Positions 30,600 through 42,276 of a DNA stretch of 64,000 bases are shown here, piece after piece. How positions within the stretch are numbered: the first letter of the stretch is position 1; each line of letters starts with the position of its first letter. Position numbers and translations under genes: made by a program. The notes below the pieces were generated by a model, which was not told the DNA's origin, made no database searches, and worked only from the letters and a program-made list of their open reading frames with translations. Source of the DNA: Oegoconia quadripuncta (lineage: Eukaryota > Arthropoda > Insecta > Lepidoptera > Autostichidae); contig OX438758.1 of the NCBI GenBank assembly GCA_949316235.1, forward strand, positions 18,013,194 to 18,077,193, read 5' to 3'.

Positions 30600-31440
30600 A
30601 TCCCAATTTCGGCAACGATTCACTCCATTCCATGTTTCACTTTTTGCGTAGGTCATGTTGAATATTACGCCTTTTTCACTGGTAATTAGGCTATTAAAAC
30701 CCTGTGGAAGTCTCTAATCTACTTCGTGCGGGCAGTACGGAACCCGTAATTAAATTACTGTCTCCGAGGACCCCACATATGCGGGGCCAGAGTAATATGT
30801 TACTCTGCCCTTTTATAATTTAAAAAGTTCATTAGACCGCGAAATGTCACGACGTGGAACAACCAATGGCTGGAAATGACTAGACTTCGACTAGGTTGTT
30901 GTAGAAGGTAGCTGATAGGACAATACGTAAACTTTATATATTTAAACTTTATCTTGTATTTTATACTGTAACTATCTATGAATGCTGTGTATACTTCTAA
31001 TAGGCTGATACACTTATAATGTGACCAATATGTGAACTACCAAAATAATGTTTTAGTGTATAAGCTGTTAGTGTACCTAAATAAATAAATAAATAAATAA
31101 ATACGTACTTATTCATTGAAAGGCCATGTACCACTTTATTAGCCAATTCTGCGAGCATATTAAAAATTTGCATTCTCGTATAAGCACTGTGTGGTGTTGT
31201 ATTCTCCAATCTCCGTCCTCCGGTGTCCACAGAATACCAGCGCGTCGCGTTACTGGGCTCCAATGTCGCGACATTATGCTGAGTGGATGCCTTTTTGGCA
31301 CCATTACATCAAGTACTAATTTAAGTAGGTAAGCAATAATGGTATCAAATTAAAACTTTTTTTTTGTTTTGTTTCTTTCTTTACTTTGTACCGCTAGCTA
31401 CTGGTTTGTGACAGTTTTCAATTCATTTAGGGGGAAATTC
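30600..31440. other. Spacer, no gene supported
   Basis: An (AAAT)n run lies at 31078-31102. Chance frames of 63-88 codons around 31000-31330 overlap on both strands and show no domain. Confidence 0.45.
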
Positions 31441-31444
31441 ATTC

Positions 31445-31760
31445 AACCGCCTCCGTGGCTCAAAGTAAACAACATAGCGTTTACCAATCGGAACTCGTGG
31501 GTTCGAACCTCAGTGGAGTATAAGTTTAGGTCTCGGTTTAGTATTTTAAATGTCCACCTGGCTAGCTACCATCATTTTATCTAAGTTTGCCGCCAAACAG
31601 CAATGTTAATAGCATTGTTGTGTTCCGCTTGCCAGAGATAAGATAGCCACTCCCCCAAATAGGATGGGGTTTCCGGCTCAGTACGCTTCCACCTTCGGCC
31701 TCATCTTCACTTAACATCAGGTGTGATGGTCAAGTGCTATCCCGTTGAGCATATAAAAAC
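31445..31760 (+). mobile_element. SINE family 1, full-length
   Basis: Head AACCGCCTCCGTGGCTCAA, B box GGGTTCGAACC, body with AGATAAGATAGCC, and a degraded tail GAGCATATAAAAAC. Confidence 0.88.
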
Positions 31761-31842
31761 AAGTAAGCTAAGTTCAGTTTGTCGACAATAACACCCTGCA
31801 GTGATAAATAAATATTTGGGACACTCACACACACACACAATC

Positions 31843-32097
31843 TCACCTGATGGGAAGTGACGATGTGGCCGAAGATGAAGCACGCGATCTCTGTTGATGC
31901 CTATTCAGCCTGCTCTTAAAGATCCCAGGAAAGACTGACGCCGGAAGGGAGTTCCATGCTTTGGCTATTCGCATTATGAATGATTAATCGAACCGCTTAG
32001 TGCGAATGTTCGGTATGTTAATTACATACCGGTGGAATCCCTCCCCACGCCTTGTAATCCGAAAATGAAATGGCGACGGTGGAATTACTTTTAAGCG
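31843..32097 (-). pseudogene. LINE family D fragment, minus strand
   Basis: The minus strand matches the 25285-25915 copy across the GGGAGGGATTCCACCGG and GACTGACGCCGGAAGGGAG region (plus orientation given for the second). It has several frameshifts. A (CA)n run lies directly left. Confidence 0.72.
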
Positions 32098-32332
32098 AAT
32101 TACCTTTGTCACATCTAGTTTTAATCTAAAGCAATGAAATTCCATCGTCAATTTATGGGGACAGTGCGTGTAAGCAGATTTTTGTCACACAGGTGAGATT
32201 TATGTTATTGTACCCTCAGTGCTGATAATATCATTTGTGCCTCACTAAAAACAATGGAACATATTGAGGCAATTAAATCTCAATTTGGAATGATAAGTAA
32301 TCAGCGGTTGGGGTTTTTCGAATCTTGCTAGG

Positions 32333-32400
32333 GCTTTTTTATGCACATCGGGTTAACAATTTTATTTCAATTACTCCTGATGTTAAATAAGGCCAAAAGT
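32333..32400 (-). mobile_element. SINE family 1 tail fragment
   Basis: TTTTTTATGCACATCGGGTT and ACTCCTGATGTTAA match the inverted tail of the family. Confidence 0.6.
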
Positions 32401-32451
32401 AGAAGAGCGCTCACCCGAAATTCCCAACAATAGTCAATAATTCTTTATTTT

Positions 32452-32755
32452 GTAATCAAATCAAATCAAAAAATATTTACTTCGTAGGATAAAAATTATC
32501 ACTTGAAAACGTCACATTTTTTTATTTTATTATTAAAGTTTTGACATTATTGCTCATTCACAAAGCCGATTCCCCAGAGAAGAACGAGCAAGAAACTCAA
32601 GGGTTGCTCTTTTAAAATAAAATAAAAGTGTAACATACATTGCCCCTTAAATGACTTAGTGACTTTATGTAAACGGCTGAGATGAACAGCAAGTTTATTT
32701 TTATATCTGGTATTCACATTATGTATATCACTATTTTTCTTAAACGATTCTATAG
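32452..32755 (-). pseudogene. LINE family B fragment with internal deletion
   Basis: The 3' UTR and the extreme C-terminal coding part are present, but the middle (YYKISDYLDD region) is deleted. A related GTACACAGGGTATACTT block follows at 32755-32800, as in 14205-14240. Confidence 0.7.
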
Positions 32756-32997
32756 GTACACAGGGTATACTTAAAATAGTCAGTTTTTAGCATAAAGATA
32801 AATGGTCGTGCGAACCAATCTTTTTCGCACTTTTCTTAGTATTATAACAGCGCCATCTCTAAGAATCTTTGAGAACTAATAGGACTGCTGAGGATAAAGG
32901 GCCAAAATCATCGTGCACAACCACAATTTCCGAAGCGGTAGTACCTTGGACATACTGACTGACAGACAATTGCAAATTCTACCATGTATACATGTTA

Positions 32998-33051
32998 CAA
33001 TTTTAGGTAGACTGGAATAGATTCCTAATACGACAAGTCCGTCTTTGTGCA
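32998..33051 (+). mobile_element. Retroposon 3' tail fragment
   Basis: GGTAGACTGGAATAGATTCC and AGTCCGTCTTTGTGCATTT match the tail at 15356-15420. It abuts a SINE. Confidence 0.55.
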
Positions 33052-33379
33052 TTTTTTTCTTATGCATAACGGGTTGTTACTTGACCTCAATCACACCTGA
33101 TGTTAAGTGAATATGAGGTCGAAGCGTACTGGCACGGAAACCCCAACACATTTGGAGGACTGGCTATCTTATCTCTGACAACCGGAACACAACAATGCTA
33201 TTAACATTGTTGCTTGGCGGCAGATTTAGATAAGATGGTGGTAGCTAGCCAGGCGGACATTTAAAATGTCCTACCACCAATCAAACCGAGTACTTAAACT
33301 AGTACCCCGCTGGGGCTCGAACCAGCGACCTCCGAATCGTAAACCCAACGTTGTTTACATTGAGCCACGGAGACGGTTG
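33052..33379 (-). mobile_element. SINE family 1, full-length, inverted
   Basis: The tail is at 33052 (TCTTATGCATAACGGG). The body and head end at GAGCCACGGAGACGG. The B box reads GGCTCGAACCAGC on the plus strand. Confidence 0.9.
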
Positions 33380-34189
33380 CATTATTGCGACGAAAATGTA
33401 GGTATATAGCTGTTTTTACTTTCTTACAAAACTAGGGCTACTACTTTTAATGCCTAGTACTAACTCTAAATTTCTGTAAAAACAACGAACAAGAGAACAG
33501 ACTTGAGAGAGACAATCTTGTTCGTAGTTTTAATGAAAAGAAAGATCCTTTGCCGTAAGTTTTTGCTTATAAGAAACTTGTTTGATTACTGCCATCTCAG
33601 CAAACTTTACTTAGATGTAAGAAACTTGAAGTTTGAGTAAGATAGAATGGCGTCTTTAAATGGTTCACTTAGTAGCAAGAATGTAACTAATATTATAAAT
33701 GCGAAAGATTCGATGTTTGTTTGATTCCAATTCCAATTTAGTGTTATGGCTGCATCGTTGTGCACGATGATTCTGCCAATGTCAGGGTTGAAGTTCACAA
33801 TGCTAAAGTTGACGATTGTGCGGTAAGTTAAGCTTCTCTAGTTTGTTTAGCTGGAGAAAGGACAAACAGAACAACACATATAACCACCACCTCAATACAT
33901 AATTAAGATAATAGATGATAAACTCAAAGAAGTAGGCATGATAGATAAATTATAATATAACGTTGTTAACTTTTATAAATTTAGCTAGTACATATACGAG
34001 ACGAGAGTGAACTTGACTTAATAAGTAGTTAACATTGATGGGACGGGGCATATTTTTGGGGAGAAGGTCATAAAGTGGGACAGAAATTCATGGGCAATTG
34101 AAAAATATATGCTCGATAGTCTCTTCCTCTAGGCCACCCTATAGGTCTAGGTCAAAAAAAAAAAAAAAAACACTCGCATATAAAATGAT
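33380..34189. other. Spacer; short Helitron-like 5' end
   Basis: 33686-33722 (ACTAATATTATAAATGCGAAAG) resembles the opposite end of the CTRR-ending family, inverted at 40395-40415. A poly-A run lies near 34155. No gene is supported. Confidence 0.45.
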
Positions 34190-34377
34190 CTCGGATAGTT
34201 TGTTTGCTTGTTGCTCAATCACGGTGTAACGGATGAACGGATTTGGATGAAATTTGGTATATAGGTAGAATATACCGTGGATTGAGACATAGGATATATT
34301 TCATCCCGATAAAGTGAGTAGTGCCCACGGGATTAAAGTTATTCCACGCAGGCGAAGCCGCGGGCGGAAAGCTGGTA
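34190..34377 (+). mobile_element. Helitron-like 3' end, copy 2
   Basis: It carries CACGGTGTAACGGATGAACG, a GGATGAAATTTGGTAT core, CCCGATAAAGTGAG and GGCGAAGCCGCGGGCGG, and ends CTGG before T, a valid CTRR. Confidence 0.65.
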
Positions 34378-34379
34378 AA

Positions 34380-35295
34380 TGTATACTTAGCTGCTATAGG
34401 GGTGTCCCATAATACTAAGTGAAGGTGTTTACCGCATAAAAAGTAAAAAGAACAATCAAAACCTCCGGTGTCCCAGAGCTACTTGATAATAAAAAGATTT
34501 TTTTTCAGAGCAACATTTTTTTTAAGTTGTAATTCAGAACAAAAAAAATATTGATAATTAGTCCCTAAATAATATTAAAAAAAACATAATTCCTTATTTA
34601 TCTACTAAAGCATGCTTTTGCCTAAATTTTTTATCATCTTCGCGGACTAAGGATTTCAAAATATTCGCCCTGAAGCTGGTAATACTGTACCGCTTTTCCC
34701 GCCGCAACTCAAGCCTAGTTCGGACTCGGACGTCCAGAAAACACCAAATAGAGAGGGCGCACGATGCTGTTTAAAAAAATATTTCGTGCTTTTGACACCA
34801 GGAAGGAGATTCACACAAAATGTTGCGTCATAACATTCGTTGAGATTTTTCGGTAAGTATAGGGTTGTCGCATAATTAAGAACAAAAACAGGAACGAGAA
34901 AATTTTAAATCAAATATTAACTCTCTCCAACATTTTTATTTTTATTACCCCTTGAGTGTCGTTATTAAGCGTAATTTTTCATAGCCTATGTTTGAACTAC
35001 TTTCACCAGAGATAATTATGAGCCGGGCCCATCCCATCGCGTAGAATATTTTATTCACGCCCTTTTAATTTGAAACTTAATTATCCCTGCCCCGTAGGAA
35101 TGTTGGCAACACGGATGGGGGTGACCCTGAACCCATTTAATGTGGAAGCAGATTTAATTTTGACAAACCTGAGTAAATTTGGTTTATGGAACTTTTAATA
35201 TTATATATACATTTATTAACTTATATAAAATTAATATATTTCTTTTATACCCTGATATCCGTAAATTGTAAAGGAATATCGCAACGATATTTAAG
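34380..35295. other. Spacer, no gene supported
   Basis: The sequence is AT-rich with several poly-A and poly-T runs. I recognise neither a repeat family nor a coding region. Confidence 0.45.
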
Positions 35296-35296
35296 T

Positions 35297-35634
35297 ACCG
35301 CCTCCGTTGTTCAATGTAAACAACATTAGGTTTATGATTCGGAGGTAGGAGGTAGGAGGTTCGATCCCCAGCGGGGTACATGTTTAAGTACTCGGTTTGG
35401 TTGGTGGTAGGGCATTCTAAATGTCCGCCTGGCTAGCTACCACCATCTTATCTAAATCTGCCGCCAGGCAGCAATGTTAATAGCATCGTTGTGTTCCGGT
35501 TGTCAGAGATAAGATAGCCGGTCCCCCAAATGTGTTGGGGTTTCCGGGTCAGTACGCTTCCACTTTCGACCTCATCTTCACTTAACATCAGGTGTGATTG
35601 AGGTCAAGTACGAACCCGTCGTCAATAAAAAAAA
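35297..35634 (+). mobile_element. SINE family 1, full-length
   Basis: All parts are present. The head has a small GGAGGTAGGAGGTAGGAGG duplication before the B box GGTTCGATCCCC. The tail ends GTCAATAAAAAAAA. Confidence 0.9.
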
Positions 35635-35874
35635 GTACATATACCTACTGTCTGTAACGATCACACTCAATCACATTTGGAGGCGCCACTGTAGCCCAGC
35701 ATTGCAGTGAGCGGCTACAACCCATGCTGAGTTGGCGACTCCACCTTGCGACACCGAAATTAAATGGCAAACACAATGTTTACTTTTTGTATGTGTCTCG
35801 ACTGTGTTCTACTTGTACCTGGTTGTTTGAGATGGGTGTATTTTTTTTTTTTAATTATATTGAACCTTAAGCGA

Positions 35875-36118
35875 CTTTGGCGACCTTCGGTGTAGTGGTT
35901 AGAAACTCTGACCACTATACCAAAAGGTCGCCTGTTCTTTTCCCGCCAGGGAAATATGTGTGTAAGATGAATACGGACATGTGTACGCGAGTTATAGACG
36001 TTTTCATTTATAATAAGTATTTACAAAAAAAATGGATTTATGTAGTATATCCAAACCCAAACCTATAGTTGCTTAAAGTGGCACTAGATGGCATTGTGTG
36101 CACGTCCAAGGATATTAA
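35875..36118 (+). mobile_element. SINE family 3, complete
   Basis: Head GGTGTAGTGGTTAGAAAC, a damaged B box (CCTGTTCTTTTCCCGCC), body and GCACTAGATGGCATTGTGTG end are all present. Confidence 0.82.
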
Positions 36119-36119
36119 T

Positions 36120-36910
36120 TTGTTTATTTGACAATTATTGTGATTATAATTCAAATATATCAATCAATGTAAAAGTAGGTACATCATTATGCGCCACCAT
36201 TCTCAACATACTATGTTTTAAATATAATTGTGGCAGTAGATAAAGTAATCAATATAAAGTTATACAAAGTATTACAATACTAAATTGTTTTGAAAGTGAA
36301 ACCATTACAGCTGTTGTTATTGTACAACATGACGTAGTTTTCAAAGTAGCCTGCATTGCTGTAAAATTTGCTGACACATGATTTTTTCAACTACCCTCTA
36401 TTTGTCCATCAATGACGCCCAGAACCCTCAAGAATCCCTTCTTATTCATATTTTTTAAATATTAAAAAAAAACAGTTTTCCAACCATTAATAATCTCGGA
36501 ACCAAAATGTTGACGCGACGTCAAATTTTCAATGATTAACGACCCACTATTGTTTGCCAAAAACCCTATTGTATTTTTAGCGGCTTTTTAGTAACAAAGG
36601 TTTACTGAAAACCGCACGACAATAAAAAAAATTTAGGACTTTTTTTTAATATCCTCTTGAAACGGTGGCGTCTCATGTCATTTTACGTTGCCAGCAAAAT
36701 GGGAAAGATATAAGCAAATATTTGTGCTCATTTTTCAGTATGCAGTCACGAAGTTGGCGGTTTAAATGATTTACGTGGAACATGCTAGTAGAATGACTTA
36801 TATTATGTAAAAAAAGTTCCTTGCTATCATCAGCTATTCTACGAGTGATGTCTCTGTATTTTAGTGTAACTTATTAGTAATCTGTAACTTATTAGTAATT
36901 ATTAGTAAAT
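36120..36910. other. AT-rich spacer
   Basis: I see no coding region or recognised repeat apart from a local TTATTAGTAAT duplication at about 36870-36905. Confidence 0.45.
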
Positions 36911-37124
36911 CCGTGTTTTACCGCGTGTTGTGTCATGCATAGGGGTAATAATTAATTCTGCGCATTGTTGTTTATTATTCTATAATAACATAAAATTAAA
37001 TTACATTCTTATAAAGCCAATTATAAACTTCGACATATCACTGTGCAGCCATAAGAGTAATAAACATCACTGTGCAGAATTAATTAATACCCCTATGCAT
37101 GACACAACACGCAGTAAAACACGG
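36911..37124. mobile_element. 214-bp foldback MITE
   Basis: Terminal repeats of about 52 bp (36911-36965 and 37070-37124) open CCGTGTTTTACCGCGTGTTG, with few mismatches. The loop of about 100 bp is AT-rich. Flanks give no unambiguous target duplication. Confidence 0.85.
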
Positions 37125-37164
37125 GGAAATTAAAACTAAAGGACAGATTACTACTAAGTACCCT

Positions 37165-37267
37165 AAAATACTATTTATCCCGATAAAGTGAATAGTTCCC
37201 GCGGGATAACCAAATTTCCGCGATAAAGCTATTCAACGCAGGCGAAGCCGCGGGCGGAAAGCTAGTA
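37165..37267 (+). mobile_element. Helitron-like 3' end, copy 3
   Basis: TTATCCCGATAAAGTGAATAG, GGCGAAGCCGCGGGCGG and a CTAG-T end match copies 1 and 2. Confidence 0.65.
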
Positions 37268-37559
37268 GATAAATAAATGAATAATACGGGAAGTCTGTTA
37301 CCATGCAACCTAAGGCAACAGACGGAAAGTGGGAAGGATATGGGGGTGTGCACGTCGTTCAAAGTGCACGCGACAGGATTGTCTCACTGCTTATCAACCG
37401 GCCTCTACTGACTGATCTACTGACGGCTAGGAGTGGCCTGGTCACAGTGAGAACAGATCATCCAGCACAGTTGGGAAAATCAGGTAAGAACAGCTCGTCC
37501 TGCGTGCTCTTGAAAAAAATTGTGCTAGAAATTTTTTCACACGAAAACAACATTTTAAT

Positions 37560-38372
37560 AAAGTCCAGTGCTAAATATAGGCCTCCCCCATAAAATTCCA
37601 GAGTGGCCGGTTGGAAGCGGGCTGCATCCAGCGATTTTCCGTGACCTATCAGGTCGACTGTCCACCTTGTGAGCGGACGTCTTACGCTGCGCTTCTGGGT
37701 GCGTGGTGTCATCTCGAGGTAGTGCTGCAAAGGATTTTAGGCTTTTAGCCCTTATTTTAAAACTAGACTGTTAAATAAAACGCCTAGTAGGTTAAACACC
37801 TATAAAGCCATTTAGTACTTGCGGCTAGACTAGGGTTAAGCCTATTCAAGCCTTTTGGTTACAAGCCTAAAGGCCTTAAAAAGGCCTAACCTTGTTTAAG
37901 ATTAATTTTAAAAAATAAGACGCTCAAAAAGCTATATAGCTATAAAGCCTGTGAAGCTCTTAGACCTTAAGGTTATTGAGGCTATACAACGAGTCAAGTC
38001 AAACGTATTGAAAACAACCGTTTTTTATGGCCGATATCATTTGTGAATTTTATGCAGTTCCAATAATATTACATACATACGTATCGAATTGATAACCTCC
38101 TTTTTTTGAAGTCGGTAAAAAGTCTTTTACTAAAAAAAATGAATAAAGACTTCAGTCCCAAAAAGCCTACTACTTTAAAAATGGCTATGTTTTTTAAAAT
38201 GTCGAAGCATTAAATGCTATTTTACTGGTCTAGTCCCAAAAAGGACTCTAGGCGGAACTTTAGGGCTAAAAGTCTAAAGTCCTTTGCAGCACTACCTCGA
38301 GGACTTTAATGCTCCACCAGCCATCAGTGTCCTGCCCACCGCCACTTCAACTTCCTAATCCGCTGAGCTAGG
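37560..38372 (-). pseudogene. LINE family G fragment split by a hAT-like element
   Basis: 37560-37719 and 38303-38372 together form one minus-strand LINE remnant. The left part encodes RPLTRWTVDLIG and DAARFQPATL. The right part continues the same repeat (GACTTTAATGCTCCACCAGC). The sequence at 15612-15786 is a second copy of the left part. Confidence 0.72.
37720..38294. mobile_element. Non-autonomous hAT-like transposon, 575 bp
   Basis: 33-bp terminal repeats starting TAGTGCTGCAAAGGA (two mismatches) are flanked by TCTCGAGG on the left and CCTCGAGG on the right. That is an 8-bp target duplication with one change, the length typical of hAT transposition. It interrupts a LINE remnant. The interior is non-coding, rich in AAGCCT/AGGCTT motifs, and contains a 38096-38118 fragment of another TIR family (TTTTTTTGAAGTCGGT). 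Confidence 0.85.
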
Positions 38373-38379
38373 TTTTTTT

Positions 38380-39295
38380 TTATTAATAGTAATTTAAACC
38401 ACCACAGACACATGGTCCGTGCTCTTGTTTACAAAAATTTAATTTATAAATTAACTAAAAAAAAAATTAAAAAAAATTTACTTGTTTCTTTTTACATTTA
38501 ATAGGTACTCTAAAGACTACGACCATGCTTAAATCTAAAACAGTGAGTTCTTGTTCTTTTTGTTTTTTTTTTGTTTTGTAAATATATTTTTTCCTTTTGT
38601 CATATTATTATTATTTTTAATTATTCCTATTCCCGATATAATTATGGTATGTAAAGTTTTAAATATTTGCTTATTTCTATGATGGGGGGATTACAAGAGC
38701 TAGCTAGGTTAGGACATCTTTGTTTTTATTTTATTGTTTCTTTTCTTGTACATTCCAAAAACAATCTCACCACTCTTCTTCGATTTCCATAAATCGCTAG
38801 TTTCCTGGGCCGACGCGGTCATGCTCCACGATAAAAGCCACCTCGCCGGAGAGCGCACAATACACTCCTCTAGCTAATACTTTAAAGCGCCACGAATAAT
38901 CTGTTTTCGCACAAAATATATTGCTGAGCCGTCAATGTGTAAACACGTAATTTATCGAGCACATTTTATTAAGAAATTCTTCTACATATGCGGTTTGATG
39001 GAGATTGTACTTGGAGCAACAATTCGCCGCACAATTCTCCATTGCTTTGGTGAAAATGCAAATTAAATCTAAAATCGATACATCCCGCCTCCGTGGCTCT
39101 GTGTAGACAATATACAGAACTATAAATTGAAAATTCAGAACACCTTCGAGAAAACATGCGATTATTTTTCATCCGGGTAAACTAAACGAACTGTATTAAA
39201 AGCTAAACGTATGTAAGAACATTTATTTATTTATTTATTTAACACTTTATTGTATATAAGCATACACGTCAAACAAAACAAAAAAACAGGTGAAT
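38380..39295. other. Spacer, no gene supported
   Basis: Poly-A/T-rich. CCCGCCTCCGTGGCTCTGTG at 39086-39105 looks like an isolated SINE 1 head fragment. An (ATTT)n run lies at 39222-39242. Confidence 0.45.
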
Positions 39296-39297
39296 TG

Positions 39298-39556
39298 TTT
39301 TTTTTTTTATGAACAACGGTTTAGTATTATTTGGGGTACTGGCTATCTTATCTCTGACAACCGGAACACAACAATGCTATTACATTGCTGTGTGGCGGCA
39401 GATTTAGATAAGATGGTGGTAGCTAGCCAGGCTGACATTTAAAATGCCCTACCACCAACCAAACCGAGTACTAAATATGTACCCCGCTGGGGATCGAACC
39501 CGCGACCTCCGTATCGTAAACCCAATGTTGTTTACATTGAGCCACGGAGGTGGTTC
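39298..39556 (-). mobile_element. SINE family 1, inverted, internally deleted
   Basis: Tail poly-T then ATGAACAACGG, and a gap in the body of about 80 bp before GGGGTACTGGCTATCTTATC. The head is complete with an intact B box. Confidence 0.85.
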
Positions 39557-39712
39557 GTTCTTGGGGAATTACTCCGATAGTCCAGAAAGGATACACTTTT
39601 AATTTCCTATAATTTTAAAGGTCGTGATTGAACAGATTTGATTTGATTGAGAGATTGCACATGGTGATAGAACGAAAAAATTGCTTCATTAGTTATAATA
39701 TAGATATTTAGT

Positions 39713-40135
39713 AAACCTGTCACCATGTATGGATCTGAATGTTGGGCAATGAAAGAGACTGATGAAAGTAGAATGCATGTGGCAGAGATGAGAATGCTAA
39801 GATGGATGCGTGGTGTGACTAGAATGGATAAGATCAGGAATGAGTATATCAGATGAAGTCTAAAAGTGGCGCCAATAACAGAAAATTTGAGGAGTAATAG
39901 GTTAGCATGATTTGGGCACATTATGAGGAGGGATAAAAGGCACGTAACAAAACGAGTGCTAAGTATGAATGTGGAGGTAGAGGAAGACCAAAGAAGGTGT
40001 AAGTAGACTGCGTGAGGAATGATATGTGTGTGAAAGGGGTGAGTACGGAGATGACGGCTGATAGAGGAGAGTGGAAGAGGATGACATGTTGTGCCGATCC
40101 CACCTAGAGTGGGATAAGGGCAGGAAAATGATGAA
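39713..40135 (+). pseudogene. LINE C-terminal fragment (YGSECWA type)
   Basis: The plus strand gives PVTMYGSECWAMKETDESRM, MRMLRWMRGVTRMDKIRNEY, RLAFGHIMRRD-like and a DRGEWKRMTCCADPT end. I recognise this as the C-terminus of a common insect non-LTR reverse transcriptase. Stops lie at about 39855 and 39907. The related copy at 50893-51361 is inverted. Confidence 0.8.
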
Positions 40136-40189
40136 TGATAGATATTTAGTAATCATAGACTATATAATTGAAATGACCACTGTTTTACG

Positions 40190-40415
40190 GTAATTAGAAT
40201 CCCTGTAACTATTTTAAAAAAAATCGATCAACTTCTTTACATTTACCCGTGGGAACCACTCATTTAATCGGGATAAAAAGTATCCTATATCTTAATCCAG
40301 GGTATGTTCTACTTATAAACCATATTACATCCAAATCCGTTCATACGTTTCGCCGTGATTGAGGAACAAACAAACAAACACACTGGATGTCGCATTTATA
40401 ATATTAGTTAGATTT
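40190..40415 (-). mobile_element. Helitron-like element, inverted, 3' end lost
   Basis: It shows CCCGTGGGAACCACTCATTT, AATCGGGATAAAAAG and CATCCAAATCCGTTCA, and ends in TATAATATTAGT. This is the reverse of the copies at 34190 and 33686. The GC-rich 3' hairpin is absent. Confidence 0.6.
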
Positions 40416-40619
40416 AACCGAGGGCAAATGTCACGACTCAATAAACTATTTTTAGAAAATACCATCCAACTCGGGCCTCGCATGCAATGGGATTTATGCA
40501 TGCTAGTTTACAATCCCTCCCGCTAAACCGCCATAATCAACACCTTAATAACTACTCACGGGATTTTTATAAGCGTCGGTGATTATAAGTACATAACAAG
40601 TCACTTACACCACTATATA

Positions 40620-41095
40620 TTAGGTCCTTACCTATGAAATTATCGTTTTGTATGAAGAATTTAATTAAGACTGTTTTCTCCATACAAACATTTTTGATTT
40701 TTTTTTGGGAACGGCAAATCCGAATTTAGCTAAACTTTGCCAGCGTTTTGGGTACCTTGCCTCGCGGCCCCAATTTTTTACATTTGTTCTAGTTTATATT
40801 TAAATTCCATCTCTTTATTATTTGTTACTGTTTTTAAATAAATATACAGCTAAACTTTGTGTGTATTATCGGATAACATTAAGTTAAGTATAGGCAGCGT
40901 TAATTGTTAAAAGTAACCGCTTTATAAAAGTTTCAGCGAATCTAAGAAATGATTATGGGGAAGCACATGAAAAGAGCTCTGTTCAAATTTTTTTTATTAT
41001 GTGATTTAGCCCAGAAACCTTGAAATAATATTCCATTTTCCAAATAAAAAACAAATTTGGATATAGCTTTGAAAATCGCAGGAATTGGTACATAT
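40620..41095. mobile_element. MITE family E, copy 2, interrupted
   Basis: It starts TTAGGTCCTTACCTATGAAAT and follows copy 1 in reverse to CGCAGGAATTGGTACAT. A 108-bp retroposed insert (40740-40847) with a 12-bp duplication splits it. The far terminal repeat is missing, replaced by LINE sequence. Confidence 0.78.
40740..40847 (+). mobile_element. 108-bp retroposed insert with 12-bp duplication
   Basis: AGCTAAACTTTG occurs at 40728-40739 and again at 40848-40859. The uninterrupted copy at 17785-17800 has it once. The insert ends TTTTTAAATAAATATAC, a degenerate A-rich tail. Target-primed reverse transcription of a LINE 3' end explains this. Confidence 0.8.
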
Positions 41096-41104
41096 GATTA
41101 TACC

Positions 41105-41782
41105 CAATATTATTACACAGGACCCAATATTATATTAACACTAGTAACTTCAAAGTCAAAACCAGCACATAGTCCTATAAATATTCACAACAAGACAATA
41201 GAACAGGTCAACTCGTTTAAATATCTAGGAAGTTTGATCACAAGTGACTCGAGGTGTACTCCAGACATAGTCATAAGGATAGCGATGGCAAAAAGGGCTT
41301 TTAATAACAAAAAACATCTATTTAAAGCTATAATAAGCAAAAAAGCTAGAAAGCGGCTGATAAAATGCTATGTATGGAGTATAGCTTTATACGGCTGTGA
41401 GACATGGACTTTAACACAAAGGGATAGAGAAAGGTTAGCGGCATTCGAGATGTGGTGCTGGAGACGAATGGAGGGAATAAGCTGGACCGAGAAGAGAACA
41501 AATGAAGAGGTGTTAGTGATGGTAAAGGAGAAAAGATGCCTGTTAGCCACAGTTGAGAACCGAAGAGGAAAGATGATAGGTCACTTGTTACGACACGATA
41601 TTTTTTTGAAGAACATAATTGAGGGAAAGATTGAAGGAAAGAGAGGAAGGGGAAGACCTAGGCGTAATTACTTTGACCAAGTGAAAGAGAAGGTGAATGT
41701 CGTGTCGTACCAAGAGGTTAAAACGAGGGCGGAAAGTAGAGAGACATGGTCGTTACTCCACCGACAAGAGCATAGCTCTTAA
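41105..41782 (+). pseudogene. LINE C-terminal fragment, ~215 intact codons
   Basis: The frame, open from 41057 through the neighbouring MITE end, becomes LINE-like at about 41160: NSFKYLGSLITSDSRC, YGCETWTLTQRDRERLAAFE, MWCWRRMEGISWTEKRTNEE, GHLLRHDIF, RGRGRPRRNYFDQVKEKVN and LHRQEHSS before TAA. It lacks the catalytic palm, so it is a 5'-truncated copy. Related tails are at 55116-55262 and 62187-62470, both minus strand. Confidence 0.85.
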
Positions 41783-41784
41783 AT

Positions 41785-42270
41785 TGAAGAAGTGTCCTCT
41801 GGCGATCGGCAGTAATCTGTACTTCTGCTATCCACGCACCAAAGTAGCGGCGATATTAGACCCTATTTTCAAAACGAATGAGACCCGTATTGTGAATATG
41901 TCTCTAATTTACGATAGTATATAATGTATGTAACGTAAAACCAAATTCCGTACTCGTATTAGTATTTAGTTAATTGGCTCATAATAAGTTAGAATTGCCA
42001 TTCAGAATCTCGTCTGGGATACCGTAAGGAAACGCCAAAGCGTCGCTTAATAGATTTGACGTTCATTTCACAAGTTCGCCCCGGATTCGCAAGCTGAGCC
42101 AGTGTAGTTGCTAACAGTTTAAACATACAGGCACATAACTGCTCGTTCCGTTCTGTGAGCACTCAGGGCGCCGTCCCGTTCACCAATAACCGGGGAATAC
42201 CAATTTCAGCGCATTTTGTTTCCGAAAAGTTTACACAAAGTATAACATGTAATGTTAATAAGATGACCTA
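41785..42270. other. Spacer, no gene supported
   Basis: Mixed composition, no recognised repeat or domain. A 99-codon plus frame (42155-42454) runs into the neighbouring LINE tail and is not credible. Confidence 0.45.
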
Positions 42271-42276
42271 TTTCTA

